From: an uncultured Pelagibacteraceae bacterium
GTDB lineage: Bacteria; Pseudomonadota; Alphaproteobacteria; Pelagibacterales; Pelagibacteraceae
Length of the DNA stretch: 64,000 nt
Assembly (NCBI GenBank): GCA_902613755.1
Contig: CACMIH010000001.1
Span: 1-64,000 of the forward strand
Direction: 5' to 3'
Positions 10,810 through 20,144 of the stretch are shown piece by piece. Position 1 is the stretch's first letter; each line of letters opens with the position of its first letter. A program made the position numbers and the translations under genes. The notes beneath the pieces were generated by a model that was not told the origin of the DNA, made no database searches, and worked only from the letters and a program-made list of their open reading frames with translations.

Positions 10810-12720
10810 ATGGAACTATCAATTATATTTCTTCCACTTATTGCTTCAATTATCTCTGGTTTTTTTGGAAGATATATCGGTGATAGAAACTCAGAAATAG
10901 TAACAAGTGTTTTAGTTTCTATTTCTGCATTTTTATCAATTTATGTTCTTTATCAAGTAATTGTAAATCAATACGAAGAAAATATTGTTATAGCAACCTG
11001 GATAAACTCTGGGTCACTTGATGTAAATTGGTCAATGTTAATTGATCCTTTATCAGCAGTAATGTTAGTAGTTGTAACTTCTGTATCTGCTTTAGTACAT
11101 ATCTACTCAATTGGTTATATGTCTCATGACCCTCATAAGCCAAGATTTATGGCTTATTTATCATTGTTCACATTTGCGATGTTGATGCTTGTAACTTCAG
11201 ATAATTTTATTCAATTATTTTTTGGTTGGGAAGGTGTTGGATTATGTTCTTACTTCCTAATTGGTTTCTGGTTTAAAAAAGAAAGTGCAAATGCTGCAGC
11301 CATAAAAGCATTTGTTGTAAACAGAGTCGGCGATTTTGGTTTTGCTTTAGGAATTTTCTTAATATTTTATTTATTTGGAACTGTTAATTACTCAGAAGTT
11401 TTTCAACAAATTCCAACAGTTGTAGATAAAAACTTACCATTTTTAGGTTTTGAAGTTAAAGCAATAGATTTAGTTTGTTTACTTCTATTTATTGGAGCAA
11501 TGGGTAAATCTGCACAGATATTGTTACATACTTGGCTACCCGATGCGATGGAGGGTCCAACTCCAGTTTCTGCATTAATTCATGCAGCAACGATGGTAAC
11601 AGCTGGTGTTTTCTTAGTAGTAAGATGTTCTCCAGTTTATGAATATTCACCATTAATACTAAATTTTATAACTATTGTTGGAATGACTACCGCATTCTTT
11701 GCAGCAACTGTCGCTTTAGTTCAAACAGATATAAAAAAAATTATTGCTTACTCTACATGCAGCCAACTTGGTTATATGTTTTTTGCAGCTGGAGTAGGTG
11801 CATACAATGTTGCCATGTTTCACTTATTTACTCATGCATTTTTCAAAGCTTTATTATTTTTAGGATCTGGTTCAGTAATCCATGCATTTAAAGATGAGCA
11901 AAATATAAATAATATGGGTGGTGTATGGAAAAAGTTACCATATACCTATGCTTTAATGATTATTGGAACACTTGCTTTAACAGGTTTTCCATTTTTATCT
12001 GGATTTTATTCTAAAGATGCAATTATAGAATTTGCGTATTTAAAAGGTAATACTACTGGTTATTATGCTGCTGGGATTGGAATAATTACAGCATTTTTAA
12101 CATCTATTTATTCATGGAGATTAATCTTTAAAACTTTCCATGGAGAGTACAATAACAAAGAAATCAAGATAGAGGAAACACATGAGTCTCCATTAGTAAT
12201 GCTTGTTCCATTGTTTATTCTTTCAATAGGAGCTGTATTTGCTGGTTTTCTATTTAAAGGACTATTTATTGGCTATGGTGATAATTTATTCTGGGCAGAG
12301 TCTATTAAGTTTTTAGAGCCTTTGAGTACTGAGCACCCACCTTTATGGTTTTTACTTTTAACACCGTGTTTGGTTTTATTATCTATTCCAATTGCTTATT
12401 ACTTATTTGTTAAGAACAAAGAATTACCTTACTCAATAGCTTCAATGAACAAACCTTTATATAATTTTTTAGTAAATAAATGGTACTTTGATGAGCTATA
12501 TGATGTGTTGTTTATTAAATCTTCAAAAAAAATAGGTTTATTTTTATGGAAATTTTGTGATGGAACCATAATTGATGGTTTTGGTCCTGATGGAATTTCT
12601 TCTTTTATAAAAAAATGTTCAATAAAAGCAACTAAATTTCAAAGTGGTTTTATCTATCAATATGCATTTGTAATGTTGTTAGGTTTTTCTGCTTTACTAA
12701 CTTTTTTAATAGTTAAATAA
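10810..12720 (+). CDS. nuoL: NADH-quinone oxidoreductase subunit L
   Basis: Distal antiporter-like subunit that pumps protons and carries the long lateral helix along the membrane arm. It has 636 residues and roughly sixteen helices. Conserved segments include FFGWEGVGLCSYFLIGFW, with the functional Glu, and GAMGKSAQILLHTWLPDAME, with Lys and His in the discontinuous helix. The C-terminal region holds the amphipathic helix and final membrane anchor. The stop overlaps the nuoM start by one base. Confidence 0.98.
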   Translation: MELSIIFLPLIASIISGFFGRYIGDRNSEIVTSVLVSISAFLSIYVLYQVIVNQYEENIVIATWINSGSLDVNWSMLIDPLSAVMLVVVTSVSALVHIYSIGYMSHDPHKPRFMAYLSLFTFAMLMLVTSDNFIQLFFGWEGVGLCSYFLIGFWFKKESANAAAIKAFVVNRVGDFGFALGIFLIFYLFGTVNYSEVFQQIPTVVDKNLPFLGFEVKAIDLVCLLLFIGAMGKSAQILLHTWLPDAMEGPTPVSALIHAATMVTAGVFLVVRCSPVYEYSPLILNFITIVGMTTAFFAATVALVQTDIKKIIAYSTCSQLGYMFFAAGVGAYNVAMFHLFTHAFFKALLFLGSGSVIHAFKDEQNINNMGGVWKKLPYTYALMIIGTLALTGFPFLSGFYSKDAIIEFAYLKGNTTGYYAAGIGIITAFLTSIYSWRLIFKTFHGEYNNKEIKIEETHESPLVMLVPLFILSIGAVFAGFLFKGLFIGYGDNLFWAESIKFLEPLSTEHPPLWFLLLTPCLVLLSIPIAYYLFVKNKELPYSIASMNKPLYNFLVNKWYFDELYDVLFIKSSKKIGLFLWKFCDGTIIDGFGPDGISSFIKKCSIKATKFQSGFIYQYAFVMLLGFSALLTFLIVK

Positions 12721-14201
12721 TGAATTTTCCTATTCTTTCATCTTTAATATTATTACCAATAGTTGGTGCTTTATTTTTATTTTTTACCAAAGATAAAGAA
12801 GGAAATAATTTAACTGCTAAATATGTTGCTTTATTTACAACTGTAGTAAATTTTTTAATTTCGATTTATCTTTGGATTTCTTTTGACCAATCAACGTCTA
12901 GTTTTCAATTTGTAGAAGATAGAATATGGATTGAAGGATTTATTAATTATAAAGTTGGAGTTGATGGTATTTCAATTTTATTTATAATATTAACAACATT
13001 TATAACTCCCCTTTGTATAATATCTGTAAATAATTCTGTTAAAAATAGATTAAGAGATTTTTTAATTGCAATTCTAATCATGGAAAGTTTCATGATTGGT
13101 GTTTTCTGTGCACTTGATTTAGTTGTATTCTATTTATTTTTTGAAGCTGGATTAATACCAATGTTTTTAATTATCGGTATTTGGGGAGGTGCAAGAAGAG
13201 TTTATTCTGCATTCAAATTCTTTTTATACACATTGTTAGGTTCTGTTTTGATGTTGGTTGCAATAATTTCAATTTATTGGATTACAGGAACAACCGACGT
13301 GGTTCAACTATACGATATTGGAATAGATGTTAAATATCAAAATTTATTGTGGTTAGCATTTTTTAGTTCATTTGCTGTTAAAACACCTATGTGGCCAGTT
13401 CATACATGGTTACCAGATGCTCACGTTGAAGCTCCTACAGCAGGATCTGTATTATTAGCCGCAATTTTGTTAAAGATGGCTGGATATGGTTTTATAAGAT
13501 TTTCTTTAGGTCTTTTCCCGGTTGCATCAGAGGTATTTACACCATTAATTTACACCTTGAGTGTTATAGCAATCATATTTACTTCACTGATAGCTTTAAT
13601 GCAGGAAGATATGAAAAAGTTAATTGCTTATTCTTCAGTTGCGCATATGGGGTTTGTAACTTTGGGTATATTCACTTTGCAGCAACAAGGAATTGAAGGA
13701 AGTATAATTCAAATGATAAGCCATGGCTTAGTTTCAGCAGCATTATTTTTAACTGTTGGTGTAGTTTATGACAGAATGCATTCTAGATTGATAAGCACGT
13801 ATGGTGGACTAGTTTCTGTAATTCCAAAATATTCAATATTGTTCATGTTATTTGCTTTAGCGTCTCTTGGTTTACCTGGAACAAGTGGATTTATTGGTGA
13901 GTTTTTAATATTAATGGGAGCTTTCAAGGATAATTTTTTAGTAGCTGTTATAGCAAGTATTGGAGTAATTTTAGGAGCTGCATACATGTTATGGCTCTAT
14001 AAAAGAGTAGTATTTGGAAAATTACTTAATGAAGATCTTAAAAAAATTTTAGATTTAAATAGATCTGAATATTTTATTTTATCTTGTTTAGCTGCACCAA
14101 TCTTATTTTTTGGTTTTTATCCCGATCCATTAATCAACACTATTGAAGTTTCTGTTACTGATTTAATTAATATGCATAACACAAATATAGCCAGTAAATA
14201 A
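12720..14201 (+). CDS. nuoM: NADH-quinone oxidoreductase subunit M
   Basis: Antiporter-like proton-pumping subunit, 493 residues and about fourteen helices. The essential glutamate is in YLFFEAGLIPMFLIIG, and the channel segment is KTPMWPVHTWLPDAHVEAPT. It sits between nuoL and nuoN as in most bacteria; one base separates it from nuoN. Confidence 0.98.
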   Translation: MNFPILSSLILLPIVGALFLFFTKDKEGNNLTAKYVALFTTVVNFLISIYLWISFDQSTSSFQFVEDRIWIEGFINYKVGVDGISILFIILTTFITPLCIISVNNSVKNRLRDFLIAILIMESFMIGVFCALDLVVFYLFFEAGLIPMFLIIGIWGGARRVYSAFKFFLYTLLGSVLMLVAIISIYWITGTTDVVQLYDIGIDVKYQNLLWLAFFSSFAVKTPMWPVHTWLPDAHVEAPTAGSVLLAAILLKMAGYGFIRFSLGLFPVASEVFTPLIYTLSVIAIIFTSLIALMQEDMKKLIAYSSVAHMGFVTLGIFTLQQQGIEGSIIQMISHGLVSAALFLTVGVVYDRMHSRLISTYGGLVSVIPKYSILFMLFALASLGLPGTSGFIGEFLILMGAFKDNFLVAVIASIGVILGAAYMLWLYKRVVFGKLLNEDLKKILDLNRSEYFILSCLAAPILFFGFYPDPLINTIEVSVTDLINMHNTNIASK

Positions 14202-14202
14202 T

Positions 14203-15621
14203 ATGGAAAATTTAAATTTAATATTACCTGAAATTTTTATTTCTCTATCAATTATGTTTCTACTTATTCTAGGTGTTTTTAAAAAAAATAGTTCAAAAAT
14301 TACGTTCAATTTATCTTTGTTTGCAATCTTAATTACAACAATAATAACAATCAATGAAACTTTCTCTGTAGCAAGAGAAACTTTGTTTAATGAAAGTGTT
14401 GTGATTGACAGTATGTCCTCGCTAATGAAAATTATAACTTTAATTGGAGGTTTTATAGTTTTAGTTATTTCGTCAACTTATTTAAAAACATTTAAAATAT
14501 ATAATATAGAATATCCTGTTCTTATTTTGAGTTCTATTCTTGGTATGATGGTAATGATTAGCTCAAATGATTTAATTGTTTTTTATATGGGTTTAGAATT
14601 ACAGTCATTAGCTCTTTATGTTTTAGCTACATACAACAGAGATCAATTAAAATCATCAGAAGCGGGTTTAAAATATTTTGTTCTAAGTGCATTATCATCA
14701 GGACTTTTATTATATGGATGTTCTTTAGTTTATGGTTTTTCAGGTTCTACTAATTTTGATATAATATCAAATCAACTAAATTCTGAGGAATATGTTTTAA
14801 CTTTTGGAATTGTGTTCATATTAGTTGGTTTAGCATTCAAAATTTCTGCAGTTCCATTCCATATGTGGGCACCTGATGTTTACGAAGGATCTCCAACAAC
14901 TGTAACTTTGTTTTTTACAATAGTACCAAAGGTAGCTGCTTTGACTGTATTTATTAGATTTTTATATGTTCCTTTTTTAAATTTAATTGATCAATGGCAA
15001 ATGATAATAGTTTTCTTATCTATAGCTTCTATGGTTTTTGGAGCAGTTGCTGCTATAGGGCAAACTAATATTAAAAGACTAATTGCTTACAGTTCTATAG
15101 GACACATTGGTTACACATTAGCTGGTTTAGCCACAGCATCAAACGAGGGAATTCAAAGTTCGATAATTTATATTTCTATTTATGTTATTATGAATTTAGC
15201 TCTTTTTTCATGCTTATTAATGTTAAGAAGAAAAGATCAATATTATGAAAATATTAATGATCTATCTGGATTATCAAAAAATCATCCATTGTTATCTTTG
15301 TGTTTGTTGTTAATACTATTTTCTTTAGCAGGCATACCACCCCTAGCAGGTTTCTTTGCAAAATTTTACGTTTTTAAAGCAGTATTGGAACAATCAATGT
15401 ATTTCTTAGCTATAGTAGGGTTGTTATCAACTGTGGTTGCAGCTTTTTATTATCTAAGAATTATAAAAATTATGTATTTTGATAAGGAAAAAGATAAATA
15501 TGACACTGACCATAGCTTATGGCTGAAATTTTCACTGACAGTTTCAACTATATTAATTCTTTTATACTTCATATTCCCAAGTCAATTAGTAGAAGTTGTT
15601 TCAAGAATTAATATTATTTAA
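14203..15621 (+). CDS. nuoN: NADH-quinone oxidoreductase subunit N
   Basis: Last complex I gene, 472 residues, a third antiporter-like subunit. Motifs include YMGLELQSLALYVLA, with the membrane Glu, and FKISAVPFHMWAPDVYEGSP, with channel Lys and His. With this gene all fourteen subunits A-N are present in order, so the complex should be complete. The stop overlaps the birA start by one base (TAATG). Confidence 0.98.
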   Translation: MENLNLILPEIFISLSIMFLLILGVFKKNSSKITFNLSLFAILITTIITINETFSVARETLFNESVVIDSMSSLMKIITLIGGFIVLVISSTYLKTFKIYNIEYPVLILSSILGMMVMISSNDLIVFYMGLELQSLALYVLATYNRDQLKSSEAGLKYFVLSALSSGLLLYGCSLVYGFSGSTNFDIISNQLNSEEYVLTFGIVFILVGLAFKISAVPFHMWAPDVYEGSPTTVTLFFTIVPKVAALTVFIRFLYVPFLNLIDQWQMIIVFLSIASMVFGAVAAIGQTNIKRLIAYSSIGHIGYTLAGLATASNEGIQSSIIYISIYVIMNLALFSCLLMLRRKDQYYENINDLSGLSKNHPLLSLCLLLILFSLAGIPPLAGFFAKFYVFKAVLEQSMYFLAIVGLLSTVVAAFYYLRIIKIMYFDKEKDKYDTDHSLWLKFSLTVSTILILLYFIFPSQLVEVVSRINII

Positions 15622-16154
15622 TGAAATTTAAAAAATTTAAATTTAAAAAAGTTAAAAGCACAAACAATACTGCAATAAGAATTATCAAAGAAACTAAATA
15701 TAACTTAGGTATGGTTGTTGCTGAAACACAATTAAATGGTAGAGGACAGTATGGAAGAAAATGGATATCATCAAAAGGAAATTTATTTATCTCTTTTTTC
15801 AATGAATTAAATAAAACGAAACTATCGATTAATGCTATAACAAAAATCAATTGTCTTTTAGTCAAAAAACTACTCTCGTCATTTACAAGTAAAAAAATTT
15901 TATTTAAAAAACCGAACGACTTATTAATTGATAAAAAAAAAATTAGTGGCATTTTACAAGAAGTCATATTTGTTAGAGATAAAAAATTTTTAATTACTGG
16001 TATAGGTATAAATATTAAAAAAAATCCAATTATAAGGAATTATCCTGCTACAAACTTGCAAGAGGTATCCAAAAAAAGTATTAGTAAATTAATAGTAGAA
16101 AATAAACTAAAACAACTTTTTAAAAAAAATTTATCTAAACTGTATAAAATTTAA
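15621..16154 (+). CDS. birA: Biotin--[acetyl-CoA-carboxylase] ligase, short catalytic form
   Basis: Attaches biotin to the carboxyl-carrier protein of acetyl-CoA carboxylase through biotinyl-AMP. The biotin-loop motif NGRGQYGRKWISSKGN (about 45-60), the KKPNDLLI segment, KKISGILQE and the GIGINI strand are all present. At 177 residues it lacks both the N-terminal repressor domain and most or all of the small C-terminal domain of typical 240-320-residue ligases. The end, LKQLFKKNLSKLYKI, looks natural, with no frameshift signature. Its place between nuoN and coaX is typical of alphaproteobacteria. Confidence 0.85.
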   Translation: MKFKKFKFKKVKSTNNTAIRIIKETKYNLGMVVAETQLNGRGQYGRKWISSKGNLFISFFNELNKTKLSINAITKINCLLVKKLLSSFTSKKILFKKPNDLLIDKKKISGILQEVIFVRDKKFLITGIGINIKKNPIIRNYPATNLQEVSKKSISKLIVENKLKQLFKKNLSKLYKI

Positions 16155-16156
16155 TA

Positions 16157-16903
16157 ATGTATATTCTTGGTGATATTGGTAATACAGAAACAAAATTATG
16201 TATTGTTTCCAAAAATAATAAAATTTCAAAAAAAATTACTTTCTTATCAAAATCTATAAACAACAAGCAGCTTAATATTTTATTTAAAAAAAATAAAATT
16301 CAATTAAATAAAATTGAAAAAATATTATTTTGTAGTGTTGTTCCAAAAACTTTCTCTATAATAAATAAATTTTTATCGAAAAAAGTTAAATTAAAATGCT
16401 ATGAGGTTAAAAAATTAAACTTAAAATCACTTATAAAAATCAAAGTAGATTATAAACAGGTAGGCTCAGATAGAATTACTAATGCTATAAGTTTAATGAA
16501 CGATAAAAATAATTTTATAATTTTGGATTTTGGTACAGCAACAACTTTTGATGTACTAATTAAAAATACTTATTATGGAGGAATTATTGCCCCAGGTGTC
16601 AGATTATCTCTTAATACCTTGTCTGACAAAGCAACTTTGATACCAAAAATAGATTTAAAAAAGATTAATAAAGTCATTGGTAACAATACAATCTCAGCTG
16701 TTAGATCAGGGTTTTTTTGGGGTTATGCAGGTTTAATTGACAATATTATTAATTTAATTAAGAAAGAGACCAGAAGATCTTTTAAAGTAGTTATTACTGG
16801 TGGATTTTCAAATTTATTTAAAAACTCAATAAAAACGAAAGCAAGTCACAACCAAGATATTACAATTAAAGGCTTAATAAAGATTTCAAAATTAATTAAA
16901 TAA
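16157..16903 (+). CDS. coaX: Type III pantothenate kinase
   Basis: First step of coenzyme A synthesis: ATP-dependent phosphorylation of pantothenate in the cytoplasm. The 248-residue protein has the ASKHA phosphate-binding N-terminus LGDIGNTETKLCI, the VGSDRITNAIS segment near residue 98 and ILDFGTATTFDVL near 122-134. Type III enzymes are not inhibited by CoA in characterised members. It starts two bases after birA. Confidence 0.95.
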   Translation: MYILGDIGNTETKLCIVSKNNKISKKITFLSKSINNKQLNILFKKNKIQLNKIEKILFCSVVPKTFSIINKFLSKKVKLKCYEVKKLNLKSLIKIKVDYKQVGSDRITNAISLMNDKNNFIILDFGTATTFDVLIKNTYYGGIIAPGVRLSLNTLSDKATLIPKIDLKKINKVIGNNTISAVRSGFFWGYAGLIDNIINLIKKETRRSFKVVITGGFSNLFKNSIKTKASHNQDITIKGLIKISKLIK

Positions 16904-16904
16904 T

Positions 16905-18563
16905 ATGAAAGATGAACTATTATTTTGTCCCTTAGGTGGATCAGGTGAAATAGGCATGAACATGAATTTGTTCGGTTATGGACAACCTAGTGATCATAAA
17001 TGGATTATGGTCGACATAGGGGTAACATTTGCAGATGATACTATTCCAGGTGTTGATTTAATTTATCCAGATCCAGGGTTTATAGTTGAAAGAAAAGATA
17101 ATTTATTAGGAATAGTTTTAACACATGCTCACGAGGATCATATAGGTGCAATTGCTCATTTATGGCCAAAATTACAATGTAAAATTTTTGCAACTCCTTT
17201 TACAGCAGTATTAATTCGAGAGAAATTTAAAGAAAAACAAATCGACATAACCAATGATTTACAGATTGTTGAGTTAAATGGAAAAGTTTCTTTAGACCCA
17301 TTTGAAATTGAATATATAACTTTAACGCATTCTATATTAGAACCAAATGGACTTAGAATAAAAACTCCTGCAGGTGTTATTTTGCATACTGGAGATTGGA
17401 AGGTAGATCCAAATCCTTTGATTGGAGACAATATAAACGAAAAAAGATTAAAGGAAATTGGTGAAGAAGGTGTGCTAGCAATGATTTGCGATTCAACAAA
17501 TGTTTTTAGCGCTGGTAGATCAGGTTCAGAGTTAGATGTAAGAAAAAATATGTTAAACGTTATGTCTCGATTAAAAAAAAGAATTATCATAACATCATTT
17601 GCTTCCAACGTAGCTAGAATGGAGACAGCTTTTTATTGTGCAGAACAAACAGGAAGACAAATCTCTTTAGTAGGTAGATCAATGCATCGTATTTATAAAG
17701 CTGCACGTCAATGCGGATATTTAAAAAATACAATTGAGCCAATTGATCCAAGAGAAGCTAAAAATTTTTCAAGAGAAAAAATTGTGTATTTATGTACTGG
17801 AAGTCAAGGCGAACCAATGGGTGCAATGATGAGAATTTCTAGTTATGTTCATCCAGATGTTTTTATTGAAAAAGGTGATGCTGTCATTTTTTCTTCAAAA
17901 ATTATACCTGGTAATGAAAAAAAACTTTATAAACTTCACAACCAACTTGTTAAGGATGGAATAGAAGTAATATCTGAAGAAACCGAGTTTGTGCATGTTT
18001 CTGGTCATCCAAATAGAGAAGATCTTAAAGAGATGTATCAATGGGTAAAACCTAGATGTGTAATACCTGTTCACGGTGAACATAGGCATATGATAGAACA
18101 CATTAATTTTGCAAAAGAAATGCAAGTGCCACATCCAGTTCAAGTCGAAAATGGTGATATTGTTAAGTTATATCCAGGTGAAAAACCTGAAGTATATGAC
18201 AAGGCCCCGAGCGGCAGACTTTATTTAGATGGTAGTGTAAGCGTTGATCCAGATTCACAATCGATAAAAGATAGGAAAAATTTAAGTGCTAATGGATATC
18301 TTGAGGTAACAATAATGATTACACCTAAAGGTAATATACACAATAACCCTATTCTTTCATTTCGTGGTTTACCTGTAGATGATCGAGATGATTTTGTTTA
18401 TGGATTAGAAGAGGAAATAGAGAAAACCTCTAGAACTTTTAAAATTGGAAGCAAACAACAAGAACACAATCTTATTGATGCATTAAAAATTGCCTGTAGA
18501 AAGTTTTCAAAAGAGAGAACAGGGAAAAAACCTTTTACCAATATCAATTTAGTAAGAATTTAA
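16905..18563 (+). CDS. rnj: Ribonuclease J
   Basis: Metallo-beta-lactamase and beta-CASP ribonuclease with 5'-3' exo- and endonuclease activity in RNA processing, 552 residues. The zinc motif HAHEDH is at 74-79. Further metal ligands lie in HTGDWK and VSGHPNREDL, and HGEHRHM belongs to the beta-CASP part. The C-terminal domain is of normal length. Placement between coaX and the DUF1467 gene matches the usual alphaproteobacterial order. One base overlaps the next gene. Confidence 0.96.
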   Translation: MKDELLFCPLGGSGEIGMNMNLFGYGQPSDHKWIMVDIGVTFADDTIPGVDLIYPDPGFIVERKDNLLGIVLTHAHEDHIGAIAHLWPKLQCKIFATPFTAVLIREKFKEKQIDITNDLQIVELNGKVSLDPFEIEYITLTHSILEPNGLRIKTPAGVILHTGDWKVDPNPLIGDNINEKRLKEIGEEGVLAMICDSTNVFSAGRSGSELDVRKNMLNVMSRLKKRIIITSFASNVARMETAFYCAEQTGRQISLVGRSMHRIYKAARQCGYLKNTIEPIDPREAKNFSREKIVYLCTGSQGEPMGAMMRISSYVHPDVFIEKGDAVIFSSKIIPGNEKKLYKLHNQLVKDGIEVISEETEFVHVSGHPNREDLKEMYQWVKPRCVIPVHGEHRHMIEHINFAKEMQVPHPVQVENGDIVKLYPGEKPEVYDKAPSGRLYLDGSVSVDPDSQSIKDRKNLSANGYLEVTIMITPKGNIHNNPILSFRGLPVDDRDDFVYGLEEEIEKTSRTFKIGSKQQEHNLIDALKIACRKFSKERTGKKPFTNINLVRI

Positions 18564-18808
18564 TGAGCGCAACAGGCTTAGCTATTATTTATATAATTAT
18601 ATGGTGGATAGTTTTTTTTGCTATTCTACCTATTGATGTGAATCGAACAAAGACTGTAAAAATTGACGGTGAGGATCCTGGCTCACCTGAAAATCCAAAA
18701 ATGCTGAAAAAATTCCTTTATTGCACTGGAATTACTACTGTCATTTTCATAATAATTTACTTATTAATTAAATTTGAATATTTAAATTTAAGAAATATGA
18801 TTAATTAA
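18563..18808 (+). CDS. DUF1467 family small membrane protein
   Basis: An 81-residue protein with two hydrophobic helices (about 5-25 and 50-70) and the conserved segment WWIVFFAILPIDVNR followed by a charged loop containing EDPGSPENP. This pattern matches the DUF1467 family, regularly found between RNase J and proS in alphaproteobacteria. The function is unknown; it is an inner-membrane protein by topology. It overlaps rnj by one base and precedes proS by one. Confidence 0.85.
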   Translation: MSATGLAIIYIIIWWIVFFAILPIDVNRTKTVKIDGEDPGSPENPKMLKKFLYCTGITTVIFIIIYLLIKFEYLNLRNMIN

Positions 18809-18809
18809 G

Positions 18810-20144
18810 ATGCATTTATCAAATTCATTTATACCAATATTAAAAAATAATCCTTCAGAAGCAAAAATTAAATCTCATCAATTGATGTTGAGAGTAGGAA
18901 TGATCAAGCAAGCCTCAGCAGGTATTTATTCATGGTTACCTTTAGGTTTTAAGGTAATGAAAAAAATAGAAGACATTGTCAGACAAGAACAAAACAAAAT
19001 TGGAGCTCAAGAAATATTAATGCCAACAATTCAATCCAGTGAAATTTGGAAAGAAAGTGGTCGTTATGACGATTATGGTGAAGAGATGTTAAGAATAACC
19101 GACCGTCAAAATAGAGAAATGTTATATGGACCAACCAATGAGGAACAAGTTACTGAAATTTTTAGATCTTCAATAAAATCTTATAAATCACTCCCACAAC
19201 TTATGTATCATATTCAATGGAAGTTCAGAGATGAAATAAGACCTAGATTTGGAATTATGCGTGGTAGAGAGTTTTATATGAAAGATGCTTATTCATTTGA
19301 TGTATCAGATGAGGAAGCTTTTTATTCTTATAATAAATTCTTTCTTTCATATTTGAGAACTTTCAAAAGATTATCTTTGACAGCAATACCTATGGCTGCT
19401 GACACAGGACCTATAGGTGGAAATTTATCTCATGAATTTATTATTCTTGCAGATACAGGTGAAAGTAAAATTTTCACTGACAAAAGAATATTTGATCTTG
19501 ATACTGCTGATACTCAACTAGAAAAAGCATCGTTGGAAAGTATGAGAAAAAAATATGAACAGTTTTATGCTGTAACTGATGAAAAGTTTAATAAAGAAGA
19601 TTTTGAAAAAATTGTTTCTAAGGAAAATCAATTGATTACAAAAGGTATCGAGGTAGGTCATATATTTTATTTTGGTGACAAGTATTCAAAACCAATGGGT
19701 GCATCAGTTGATTTACCAGGGGGGAAGAAAGATTTTGTTAAAATGGGCTCTTATGGAATTGGTGTGTCAAGGTTAGTAGGGGCTATAATTGAAGCAAAAT
19801 ATGATGACAAAAATGAAATCATGAAATGGCCATTGTCTGTTGCTCCTTATGACATTGCTTTAATACCTATGATAAATAAAAATGACACCTCAGCTTTAGA
19901 TAAAGCAAATAATATCAATATAGAATTAATCAAAAATAATATTGATGCAATCATTGATGATACAGATGAGAATTTCTCATCAAAAATAAAAAAAATGAAT
20001 TTAATTGGTGCCCCGTATCAAATTATTATTGGCAAGAAAAGCGAGGGTGATTTATTAGAGTTCAAGGAAACAGGTGGTGAAACTCAAAATTTACCATTAA
20101 GTAAAATTATAGAAATTATAACTAAACAAAAAAATTCAATTTGA
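18810..20144 (+). CDS. proS: Prolyl-tRNA synthetase, short alphaproteobacterial type
   Basis: Class II synthetase that charges tRNA-Pro, 444 residues. Motif 2 lies in WKFRDEIRPRFGIMRGREF and motif 3 in MGSYGIGVSRLVGAIIE. The insertion (editing) domain of the roughly 570-residue bacterial form is absent, as is normal for the alphaproteobacterial type. The anticodon-binding domain occupies the last 100 residues or so. It overlaps lolC by four bases. Confidence 0.96.
   Translation: MHLSNSFIPILKNNPSEAKIKSHQLMLRVGMIKQASAGIYSWLPLGFKVMKKIEDIVRQEQNKIGAQEILMPTIQSSEIWKESGRYDDYGEEMLRITDRQNREMLYGPTNEEQVTEIFRSSIKSYKSLPQLMYHIQWKFRDEIRPRFGIMRGREFYMKDAYSFDVSDEEAFYSYNKFFLSYLRTFKRLSLTAIPMAADTGPIGGNLSHEFIILADTGESKIFTDKRIFDLDTADTQLEKASLESMRKKYEQFYAVTDEKFNKEDFEKIVSKENQLITKGIEVGHIFYFGDKYSKPMGASVDLPGGKKDFVKMGSYGIGVSRLVGAIIEAKYDDKNEIMKWPLSVAPYDIALIPMINKNDTSALDKANNINIELIKNNIDAIIDDTDENFSSKIKKMNLIGAPYQIIIGKKSEGDLLEFKETGGETQNLPLSKIIEIITKQKNSI

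Noticed and set aside
17156-17608. 150-codon open frame opposite RNase J
   Set aside because: Antisense to a conserved gene with matching codon phase; no recognisable motif or ribosome binding site.
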